A stretch of DNA of 37,273 nucleotides from assembly GCF_000020585.3 (NCBI RefSeq), contig NC_011138.3, positions 3,474,348 through 3,511,620 on the forward strand, in the 5' to 3' direction. Positions 1 to 6,825 of the stretch are shown one piece after another; positions within the stretch are counted from its first letter, which is position 1; every line of letters begins with the position of its first letter. The notes under the pieces were generated by a model. That model was not told where the DNA came from. It saw only the letters and a list, made by a program, of their open reading frames with translations, and searched no databases. This DNA comes from Alteromonas mediterranea DE (GTDB taxonomy: Bacteria > Pseudomonadota > Gammaproteobacteria > Enterobacterales > Alteromonadaceae). A program made the position numbers and the translations under genes.

Positions 1-73
1 GATTTGAAACCTTCCAGCCGCATGGATGCGGCTGGGGAGCGCACACGGACGTGTTCACAGCGTGTTTCAAATC
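1..73 (+). repeat. structured palindromic repeat, copy 1
   Basis: A nested palindrome fills the first 73 bases and may begin before the window. The outer arms 1-10 (GATTTGAAAC) and 64-73 (GTTTCAAATC) are perfect reverse complements. Inside lie a hairpin with a 10-bp stem (14-23 with 26-35, loop GG) and a smaller one at 43-54 (ACACG-GA-CGTGT). The inner 51 bases (18-68) align without gaps, 39 of 51 identical by my count, to the reverse complement of 33277-33327, so this is one copy of an interspersed family. It ends 36 bases before the prpF start codon. I do not recognise a named family. The low-complexity of the palindromes means the small inner hairpin could fold in more than one way. Confidence 0.75.
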
Positions 74-109
74 GCAACCAACTTCCGCTCACCACAACAA
101 GGAAAAAAC

Positions 110-1291
110 ATGACAAAGTATGCGCCACAACTTCGAGTACCGGCTACCTACATGCGTGGCGGTACTAGCAAGGGTGTGTTTTTTAATTTATCCGACTTAC
201 CAGAGGCAGCACAAAAACCGGGACCAGCCCGTGATGCGCTGCTTCTTCGGGTGATAGGTAGCCCAGACCCGTACGGTAAACAAACCGACGGTATGGGCGG
301 TGCTACCTCTAGCACCAGTAAAACCGTGATTTTAAGTAAAAGCGAGCGTGAAGGTTACGATGTAGACTACTTGTTTGGCCAAGTTGCCATCGACAAGCCT
401 TTCGTAGATTGGAGCGGTAACTGCGGTAACCTAACCGCGGCCGTTGGCGCTTTTGCCATTAGCAATGGATTGGTTGATGCCAGCAAAATTCCACAAAACG
501 GTGTTGCTACGGTAAATATTTGGCAGGCCAATATCAACAAAGCGATTATTGCTAACGTGCCAATTACTGATGGTGAAGTACAGGAAACTGGCGATTTTGA
601 GCTTGATGGTGTGACCTTTCCTGCTGCAGAAGTCGAGGTCGCATTTGTGGACCCTGCCGATGGCGAGGGCGCGATATTCCCAACTGGACGTTTAGTCGAC
701 ACCTTGGAAGTGCCGGGCGTTGGTAGCTTGCAGGCCACCATGATCAACGCAGGTATCCCTACTATTTTTATCAACGCTGAAGATATCGGTTACACAGGAA
801 CCGAACTTCAAGATGATATAAATAGTGATGCCGAAGCACTTGGGAAATTTGAAGCTATTCGTGCACATGGCGCTGTGCAAATGGGTTTGATAAAAGATAT
901 TGGCGAAGCTGCAACGCGCCAACATACTCCTAAAGTGGCTTTTGTAGCAACGCCTAAAGGCTACAAAGCGTCTAGCGGCAAAGACATATTGGGCTCTGAT
1001 ATTGATGTACTCGTTCGCGCCCTGTCTATGGGTAAACTGCACCATGCGATGATGGGCACGGCAGCCGTTGCTATAGCTGCAGCAGCCGCTATTCCCGGCA
1101 CGCTGGTTAATCTAGCGGCAGGTGGGGAGAACAGAGAGTCGGTTACCTTTGGCCATCCCTCTGGTACTTTACGGGTTGGCGCGAAAGCGACTTTTGATAA
1201 TAACCAATGGCATATTCAACAAGCTGTCATGAGCCGAAGTGCACGAGTTTTAATGGAAGGCTTTGTTCGCGTCCCCGTTGAGCAAAGTTAA
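110..1291 (+). CDS. prpF: 2-methylaconitate cis-trans isomerase PrpF
   Basis: PrpF isomerises the 2-methylaconitate made by AcnD so that it can continue through the methylcitrate cycle, which turns propionyl-CoA into pyruvate and succinate in the cytoplasm. The 393-residue length fits the family. Typical PrpF motifs are visible: the N-terminal MRGGTSKGVFF (residues 15-25) followed by the GKQTDGMGGATSSTSK block, as well as WSGNCGNL and the C-terminal FGHPSGTLRVGA. The reading frame is open from 26, but the ATG at 110 is preferred because AAGGA lies just upstream and the family's N-terminus begins near there; the upstream codons fall inside a palindromic repeat. In Shewanella-type loci prpF follows acnD, so the rest of the prp operon is expected to the left, outside the window. 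A terminator follows at 1343. Confidence 0.93.
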   Translation: MTKYAPQLRVPATYMRGGTSKGVFFNLSDLPEAAQKPGPARDALLLRVIGSPDPYGKQTDGMGGATSSTSKTVILSKSEREGYDVDYLFGQVAIDKPFVDWSGNCGNLTAAVGAFAISNGLVDASKIPQNGVATVNIWQANINKAIIANVPITDGEVQETGDFELDGVTFPAAEVEVAFVDPADGEGAIFPTGRLVDTLEVPGVGSLQATMINAGIPTIFINAEDIGYTGTELQDDINSDAEALGKFEAIRAHGAVQMGLIKDIGEAATRQHTPKVAFVATPKGYKASSGKDILGSDIDVLVRALSMGKLHHAMMGTAAVAIAAAAAIPGTLVNLAAGGENRESVTFGHPSGTLRVGAKATFDNNQWHIQQAVMSRSARVLMEGFVRVPVEQS

Positions 1292-1342
1292 TACAACCTA
1301 GTGATTCCACTTTACCAATTGATTTAGACATAAGTATGAAAC

Positions 1343-1367
1343 GCCCTCTGTAAGAGGGCTTTTTTTT
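1343..1367 (+). terminator. Rho-independent terminator after prpF
   Basis: A 7-bp perfect stem (GCCCTCT 1343-1349 with AGAGGGC 1353-1359, loop GTA) is followed directly by eight T residues at 1360-1367. It lies about 50 bases after the prpF stop and before the response regulator gene. Confidence 0.93.
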
Positions 1368-1412
1368 CTTTTATTGGTTATTATCAAAGCTAAGATATTA
1401 AGAGTAGATCTC

Positions 1413-2672
1413 ATGTATAAAGTTCTTGTAGTAGAAGACAGCTCGACTGTCCGAAAGATAGTTAATAAACTTATTGAGGATAATCCTCACTTTACGTGTG
1501 ATCTGTGTGAAGATCTGGCTGAGGCGAAAAGTGCTCTTGAAAGTGACAATGAATATTTAGCGGCTATTGTTGATTTAAACCTTCCCGATGCGCCTAACGG
1601 CGAAAGCGTTGAGTTAGCCCTTTCTTATAACTTACCAACGATTGTATTGACTGGTAATTTCGATGAGTTCACCCGCGCACAATTGCTCGATCAAGGGGTA
1701 TTAGACTACATAACCAAAGAGTCTCGCTATTCATACCTTCAAGTTTCTAAACTTGTGGATCGCTTAAGAAAGAACTTAACCACAAAAGTACTCGTGGTAG
1801 AAGATTCAAAAACCAGCCGTAACCACATTTGCTCGTTACTCCGTAAATTTCAATTTCAGGTGCACGAAGCCAACGATGGTTTAGAAGCGCTGGAAGTGCT
1901 AGATAACCATCGAGATATTAAAATGGTCATTGCTGACCACCGTATGCCTAATATGGATGGCTATGAGCTTGTTAGGACAATTCGTCACGAAAAACGCTTA
2001 CAGGATTTGGTTTTCATCGGTCTGTCCGCTTCCGGTGACAGCGTTTTAACTTCTAAGTTTATCAAGAGCGGCGCGAACGATTTTCTTTCTAAGCCTTTTT
2101 ATCACGAAGAATTCTACTGCCGAATCATGCAGAACCTTGAGTCTCAGGAAATGATTCAAACTATTCGCAATTCGGCTAATTTAGATCCGCTAACCAAGGT
2201 CTACAATCGTCGCTTTCTTTATGAAAAAGCAGACGAGCTCTTCTCCCGCAAGGCCACGAGAAGCAATGTGATTGTTTCAATGATTGATGCTGATAATTTT
2301 AAAGGCGTTAATGATACCTACGGACACAAAACCGGTGACGTGCTTTTACAAGAGTTCTCGGCCTTGATGAAGGACTATTTCCCAGACGATCTTATTGTGC
2401 GTTACGGCGGAGAGGAGTTTACGGTGGTGTCAGTGAGACCGCCCAAAGTTTACCTTTCTGCGCTCTCTGCATTTATGGATGCAGTTCGCACAACACAATT
2501 CACCAATCACAAATTCAACATTACCTGTAGTATTGGCGTTTGCGCTGAAGAACACCCGAGCTTAGAGTCACAATTAGAGGTGGCTGATGCCCGTTTATAC
2601 AATGCGAAACGTGCAGGCCGAGATCAAATAATGCTCAGGGATACTGCTTCTAAATCCGCTCAGTTAGTCTAA
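1413..2672 (+). CDS. tandem-receiver response regulator with GGDEF domain (diguanylate cyclase)
   Basis: A 419-residue cytoplasmic protein expected to make cyclic di-GMP in response to phosphorylation. Receiver 1 (about 1-120) has the acidic pair E8/D9, acceptor D54, T80 and K102. Receiver 2 (about 124-245) has E130/D131 and acceptor D175 in ADHRMPNMDG. The GGDEF domain (about 265-415) begins DPLTKVYNRR and has an intact active site, RYGGEEF, with GGEEF at 332-336. The RxxD inhibitory site that would precede it reads FPDD, so product inhibition at the I-site is probably absent. The ATG at 1413 is chosen because the receiver fold starts there and AAGAG lies about 8 bases upstream; an in-frame TTG at 1374 sits too close to the prpF terminator. 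No sensor kinase is adjacent. The gene ends 5 bases from the convergent ROK gene. Confidence 0.9.
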   Translation: MYKVLVVEDSSTVRKIVNKLIEDNPHFTCDLCEDLAEAKSALESDNEYLAAIVDLNLPDAPNGESVELALSYNLPTIVLTGNFDEFTRAQLLDQGVLDYITKESRYSYLQVSKLVDRLRKNLTTKVLVVEDSKTSRNHICSLLRKFQFQVHEANDGLEALEVLDNHRDIKMVIADHRMPNMDGYELVRTIRHEKRLQDLVFIGLSASGDSVLTSKFIKSGANDFLSKPFYHEEFYCRIMQNLESQEMIQTIRNSANLDPLTKVYNRRFLYEKADELFSRKATRSNVIVSMIDADNFKGVNDTYGHKTGDVLLQEFSALMKDYFPDDLIVRYGGEEFTVVSVRPPKVYLSALSAFMDAVRTTQFTNHKFNITCSIGVCAEEHPSLESQLEVADARLYNAKRAGRDQIMLRDTASKSAQLV

Positions 2673-2677
2673 CCCTA

Positions 2678-3841
2678 TTACAAAAACCAATCTCTAATTG
2701 GTAAGGTAGCTGCCCCAACGGCTACCGGGCATTCGGTTACGCCGGCACACACTATTTCAGGCATGGGGCGCTTCGCGCCTCGTCTAAATTGTGCATAAAC
2801 ATCTATTCTAGGAATAACTTTTTCAGCCAGTTTAGTGGGAATATGCCCACCAATGATAATAGCTTGGCTGTCCAGTAATGCTGAACTTGCGGTAGCAACC
2901 AAATCAAATGAGTCCTGAACTTTATAAATCCATTCATCAACCCCGGGCCAATTTGGATCGAAGACTTCATTTAATCGGTACATCGACGGTACTTCTACGC
3001 CATGTTTTAAGAGTATGCGCTCTAAAAGCTGGAGATTAGGATGACTGTAGAGTTTGGCAGGTAACATATCGCCGAGTTCTCCAGCGTTTCCATGAGTTCC
3101 GCGGATCATATCGCCATTGTTAATAAGGCCACCACCAAAGGCACTCGATACAAAGAAGTACACAAAGTTTTTGTACTTCCTGCCCACTCCAGCTATTCCC
3201 TCACCCGCTGCTGCGCCTGTACCGTCGTTTACCACCCAAGAGGGTAAATTAAACGCCTCGGCAACGGTATCGGCAATATTAATATCTGCCCACTCTTCTA
3301 TGGCATGGTGCGTATTCATTCTACCATCTGTGGAACTGAAGAAGCCTGATATACCCACGCCAATACCCAGTATACGAGCACTATCAATATTAAACTTAGT
3401 GGACATCGACTCTACCTCTGAAGCCGCTTTAGATAGGACCGATGCAATGCCCATGTCATCTAATTCCACATGCTTTGTCGCAACGACTTCGCCTTTAAGA
3501 TTCATTAACGCTATCGATATTGCGTCTAACAGCACCGATAGCCCATAGCAATAAGCAAAGTCTGGGTTAGGCTCTAAACCTGATGAAGGCTTGCCTGAGT
3601 CGCTTACACTATGAATAAGGCCGTCTTCCACTAGACTGTTTACCAATCGTGAAACGGTTTGCTGAGGAATTTTAGTACGGCTTGATATTTCCCGTTGGGT
3701 AATGCCGTGTGTCCAAAACACCTCTTTCACAATGGCTTTCTGGTTATCTTGAAGCAACTTATCCCCCTTTCCTAGGGTAAAGGCGCTGCGCAATAACTGA
3801 TTATTTCTCGCCGATGTAAGCATAGATTTTACTTTCAACAT
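2678..3841 (-). CDS. ROK-family transcriptional regulator (NagC/Mlc-like)
   Basis: A 387-residue DNA-binding regulator. An N-terminal winged helix-turn-helix spans about 35-80, with the recognition region ITQREISSRTKIPQQTVSRL. The ROK sugar-binding domain follows from about residue 95, with GIGVGISGFF, VVNDGTGAAAGE and GTHGNAGELGD. The usual zinc site is missing: the ROK consensus has GELGH followed by CxCGxxGC, whereas here the His is D258 and no Cys cluster follows. It is therefore more likely a regulator than a kinase. It lies 62 bases downstream of the glycerate kinase gene on the same strand, but has its own likely promoter at 3862-3890. By position it probably controls the transporter/hydrolase locus up to 11988 in response to a sugar; that role is inferred. 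An internal ATG six codons in is an alternative start. Confidence 0.88.
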   Translation of the reverse strand: MLKVKSMLTSARNNQLLRSAFTLGKGDKLLQDNQKAIVKEVFWTHGITQREISSRTKIPQQTVSRLVNSLVEDGLIHSVSDSGKPSSGLEPNPDFAYCYGLSVLLDAISIALMNLKGEVVATKHVELDDMGIASVLSKAASEVESMSTKFNIDSARILGIGVGISGFFSSTDGRMNTHHAIEEWADINIADTVAEAFNLPSWVVNDGTGAAAGEGIAGVGRKYKNFVYFFVSSAFGGGLINNGDMIRGTHGNAGELGDMLPAKLYSHPNLQLLERILLKHGVEVPSMYRLNEVFDPNWPGVDEWIYKVQDSFDLVATASSALLDSQAIIIGGHIPTKLAEKVIPRIDVYAQFRRGAKRPMPEIVCAGVTECPVAVGAATLPIRDWFL

Positions 3842-3861
3842 GTTCGAATTAAGCTAGCGCT

Positions 3862-3890
3862 ATTATACGTAAGTGATAGGCAGATCTCAC
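3862..3890 (-). promoter_or_regulatory. sigma70-type promoter of the ROK regulator gene
   Basis: Read on the minus strand, a perfect TATAAT (3862-3867) lies 17 bases after GTGAGA (3885-3890), which matches the -35 consensus at 4 of 6 positions. It would give a leader of only about 14 bases to the ATG at 3841, or 32 to the next in-frame ATG. It suggests the regulator can be transcribed independently of the upstream kinase. Confidence 0.55.
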
Positions 3891-3903
3891 CAACATAGCG
3901 CAC

Positions 3904-5133
3904 TTAAGCAATACAAATCACTCTAAAATCATTTACGTTAGTGCGTGTAGGGCCAATTTTGATATGGCTGCCCAACGCATCAAAAAAGCCAAAACTATCG
4001 TGTTCCGCTAATAGTGCGTTTATATCTAGTCCATTTTGCGTCGCTCGGGTAAGGGTATGCTCGTCTATGAAACCACCGGCAACGTCTTTACTTCCATCTA
4101 CACCATCAGTGTCGGCAGCTAGTGCACAGATACCTGCTTCACCTTTAAGCGCGTTTGCTAGCGCCATAAGGTACTCTTGGTTTGGTCCGCCTTCACCTTG
4201 GGAATCGCCCAATGTCACGGTAAGTTCACCACCGGAGAGTAATAAAATAGGCTTACCCGCTTTTTTATGTTCAAGGGCGATCTCTGCATGACGTTTTGCT
4301 ACCTTCTGCGCCTCGCCCTTTTCAGTGTAACTAATAATATGGGTGTCCCAACCATTAGCATTGGCTTTTTTGACCGCAGCATCAATCGCGCTTTGTGCAT
4401 TAGCCACTAGTGTATAATCGCCAGTAACCCTAGGGAGTTCAGGAGCGCGAGCTAAATATCCTCGAATGTTCGATGAAGTATCGAACCCGTATTTGTCTAA
4501 AATGGCAAGGGCATCGTGTGGCGTTGATGTATCTTGTACGGTAAGACCCGAAGCGATAAATGCCGGGTCATCACCGACGACATCTGAAATAACCAAGCTG
4601 GTGTTATGGCCTTTAGATGCGGCAGCTAACCTTCCGCCTTTTATCACTGACACATGCTTTCGCACCGTATTCATTTCTTCAATGCTAGCGCCACTTCGCA
4701 GTAAAAATTTGTGCAGTGCCAATTTATCGTCAAGGGAAATAGTACTTGGCGGCGCGCAAGCTAATGAGGAGCCACCACCAGAGATAAGAAAAATCACTTT
4801 GTCGGTAGGTGCTACACGAGAAGCCATGGCAAGGAGTGCTTTGGCGCCTTCAACACTGTTTTCATCGGGTACTGGGTGCGCAGCAAGACGCACTTCGATA
4901 TTCCCTGTAGGCGCTGTATTTTCATAGCCGTAACGGGTAACAACTAAGCCGTAGGCGTTGTCGCCGAAATAGTTATATGCCTCTACCGCCATATCGGCAG
5001 CCGCTTTACCTGCACCTAAAATGCACACGCGCTCGCCCTTTGAAAAAGTCGAAAAATAATCAGGCAAGCAATGCTTTGGTTTACTTACCCGAACCGCTTC
5101 TTCATACAGTGAAAAGAGAAATGTTTTATTCAT
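3904..5133 (-). CDS. glycerate 2-kinase, MOFRL family
   Basis: A 409-residue class II glycerate kinase (DUF4147 plus MOFRL domains). These enzymes phosphorylate D-glycerate with ATP to 2-phosphoglycerate, which enters lower glycolysis; older annotations call relatives hydroxypyruvate reductase (TtuD). The N-terminal Rossmann-like domain shows LGAGKAAADMA (K43) and SGGGSSL (118-124), then NTVRKHVSVIKGGRLA (155-170). The C-terminal MOFRL domain (about 295-401) has LLSGGELTVTLGD, GEGGPNQE (314-320) and DTDGVDGSKD. AAAAGG lies upstream of the ATG. It follows the SSS symporter gene after 35 bases, separated by a stem-loop (5151-5169). Beside a mannosylglycerate-hydrolase-like enzyme the kinase has an obvious purpose: it would consume the released glycerate. 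Confidence 0.92.
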   Translation of the reverse strand: MNKTFLFSLYEEAVRVSKPKHCLPDYFSTFSKGERVCILGAGKAAADMAVEAYNYFGDNAYGLVVTRYGYENTAPTGNIEVRLAAHPVPDENSVEGAKALLAMASRVAPTDKVIFLISGGGSSLACAPPSTISLDDKLALHKFLLRSGASIEEMNTVRKHVSVIKGGRLAAASKGHNTSLVISDVVGDDPAFIASGLTVQDTSTPHDALAILDKYGFDTSSNIRGYLARAPELPRVTGDYTLVANAQSAIDAAVKKANANGWDTHIISYTEKGEAQKVAKRHAEIALEHKKAGKPILLLSGGELTVTLGDSQGEGGPNQEYLMALANALKGEAGICALAADTDGVDGSKDVAGGFIDEHTLTRATQNGLDINALLAEHDSFGFFDALGSHIKIGPTRTNVNDFRVICIA

Positions 5134-5150
5134 GAAAAAACCTTTTATAA

Positions 5151-5169
5151 AAGCCCTCTAAAAGGGCTT
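5151..5169 (-). promoter_or_regulatory. stem-loop between symporter and glycerate kinase genes
   Basis: A perfect 7-bp stem (AAGCCCT 5151-5157 with AGGGCTT 5163-5169) starts at the stop codon of the symporter gene and ends 18 bases before the kinase start codon. On the minus strand only four T residues follow, then ATAAAAGG, which contains the kinase ribosome-binding site. It could be a weak terminator that lowers kinase expression, or a 3'-end stabilising hairpin in a shared transcript. Confidence 0.5.
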
Positions 5170-6740
5170 TATGAAAACAGCGATGGCATTAGTAAGCATA
5201 CTGCCAGCATGATAATAAAAAAGCCTACTAGGATAACAACGTCTTTCGTAGTAAGAATTGAGTGGAATTTAAGTTGTTTAACGTTTTCTGCTAGCGTTGC
5301 TGACGGCCAAACATAGCGCGCGACCAAGGCGACGGCGCACGTTACAACAAAACCAATAACGTTCCACCAAAACCAAAAGATATCAGGTACAGAGAGCCAA
5401 ATTACAATATTCGTACTTACGCCGGCAATCAGCCCTAAATTTACGTGTTTTCCAACCAGCGCCTTGCTCGCCACCGCTAATAAGAACAAGGCCAGAATAG
5501 GACCGTAAAAAACAGAGCCTACTTTGTTGATAGCCTCAATAATAGTAGGAGCAATATTGCCCGCATACAACGACAGAACAAGGGTAACGCCACCCCAAAT
5601 AAGCCCGGTGATTTTTGCCACTTTTAAATAGCTTTGATGCTCAAGCTGTTTATTTGTAATACGGCAGTAATCCTCAACGGTAACCGCTGATAATGAGTTG
5701 ATAGCGGAACTAAGAGAAGACATCGCAGCAGATAAAATAGCCACAATTAAAAGGCCAATTAAGCCATGAGGGAGATAGTTAAGAATAAACGTAGGCATCA
5801 ACCAATCCGGATTATCAGCGGGGATTTTATTGAAAAACTCGGTATTGGTTAGCGCTAGAGTACCTACTATAAGCCCAGAGAAACAGTACAATAAGGTAAT
5901 TGGAAAACGGATGATGCCGTTAGCCACAATCATTTTTCGCAAGTCGTTTTCATTTCTTGCCGATAACGCGCGCTGTGCTTGAGTTTGGTCACAACCATAA
6001 TAGGACGCGTACAATATGATACCGCCAAATAGCATTGGCAAGAAGCCAAAACCATCGCCGCTGAACCCCAAAGAAGAAAAATCGATGGCGGTTAAACGCT
6101 CTTTAGGCGCTTGTTCAACTAGTACGTCCACACCGCCTAACGCGTGTAAGCCTATGGCAATGCACGCGATAGTACCAAGTACAATGATAATCATTTGGAT
6201 AGCATCAGCATAAACCACTGCCTTCATACCACCTTGAAGAGAATAAAGCACTGTTATGATGCCGGTAAGTACGACCGCCTGCCAAGCTTCAATCCCCATT
6301 GTTCCTTGTAAAATAATGGAGACTGCATAAATCATAATGCCAGTAGCAAACGCGCGGCTAAATTGAAAAACGATACTAATAAGAACACGGGTTAAACGGC
6401 CGAAACGCTGCTCTAAGAAATCATAAATACTCACGACACCTGATTTGTACAATGAAGGAAGAATGGTGCCGAGCAGCAGGATCATGGCAATGGGAATTCC
6501 CAGCTCATAAGACAACCAAATCATACCGCCACCATCGCGAAGGCCAACGAAAGCAGGGGCAGATATAAAGCTAATTGCAGAGAGCTGAGTGGCCATTACA
6601 GATAACGTCAACGGCTTCCAGCCCAATGTTCTACCACCTAAAAAATAATCACCTTTATTTTCTTGCTGACGCAGGGCAAAGCCCATGTAAAGCAAGATAG
6701 CTAGGTAACCAATCACTACAATATAATCTAGAAAATTCAT
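5169..6740 (-). CDS. sodium:solute symporter (SSS family)
   Basis: A 523-residue inner-membrane transporter of the sodium/glucose cotransporter family, expected to use the Na+ gradient to import a small sugar or related solute. The sequence is hydrophobic throughout, consistent with 13-14 membrane helices. It begins NFLDYIVVIGYLAILLYMG and has the family features GGRTLGWKPLTLSVMATQLSAI, SLQGGMKAVVYADAIQ and YYGCDQTQAQRALSARNE. There is no clear Shine-Dalgarno sequence upstream of its ATG. It lies downstream of the TonB receptor, after a terminator (6771-6803), and immediately upstream of the glycerate kinase. In this setting its likely cargo is the intact glycoside, since the adjacent hydrolase has no signal peptide. 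The specific substrate cannot be read from the sequence. Confidence 0.9.
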   Translation of the reverse strand: MNFLDYIVVIGYLAILLYMGFALRQQENKGDYFLGGRTLGWKPLTLSVMATQLSAISFISAPAFVGLRDGGGMIWLSYELGIPIAMILLLGTILPSLYKSGVVSIYDFLEQRFGRLTRVLISIVFQFSRAFATGIMIYAVSIILQGTMGIEAWQAVVLTGIITVLYSLQGGMKAVVYADAIQMIIIVLGTIACIAIGLHALGGVDVLVEQAPKERLTAIDFSSLGFSGDGFGFLPMLFGGIILYASYYGCDQTQAQRALSARNENDLRKMIVANGIIRFPITLLYCFSGLIVGTLALTNTEFFNKIPADNPDWLMPTFILNYLPHGLIGLLIVAILSAAMSSLSSAINSLSAVTVEDYCRITNKQLEHQSYLKVAKITGLIWGGVTLVLSLYAGNIAPTIIEAINKVGSVFYGPILALFLLAVASKALVGKHVNLGLIAGVSTNIVIWLSVPDIFWFWWNVIGFVVTCAVALVARYVWPSATLAENVKQLKFHSILTTKDVVILVGFFIIMLAVCLLMPSLFS

Positions 6741-6770
6741 AAGTTGTTCTTATTATGTACGTGGCGAAAT

Positions 6771-6803
6771 AAAAAACTGATAGCCCCTAATTGAGACTAT
6801 CAG
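6771..6803 (-). terminator. Rho-independent terminator after the TonB receptor gene
   Basis: On the minus strand, CTGATAG (6803-6797) pairs with CTATCAG (6783-6777) around a 13-base loop that can partly pair (CTC with GGG), followed by six T residues (6776-6771). It lies 23 bases after the receptor stop codon and 30 bases before the symporter start, so it probably sets receptor expression apart from the symporter and kinase genes. Confidence 0.75.
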
Positions 6804-6825
6804 CGAGGGGGAGTGTCAACGTCGA

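Noticed and set aside
1..73. The nested palindrome looked at first like an integron attC site or a tRNA-like cloverleaf
   Set aside because: The terminal GTTRRRY/RYYYAAC core sites of attC are missing and no tRNA T-arm or anticodon pattern fits. The match to the copy at 33258 shows it is a separate repeat family.
2678..3841. ROK protein as the missing fructokinase of the locus
   Set aside because: It has an N-terminal winged helix-turn-helix and lacks the zinc motif, so it fits a regulator rather than a sugar kinase.
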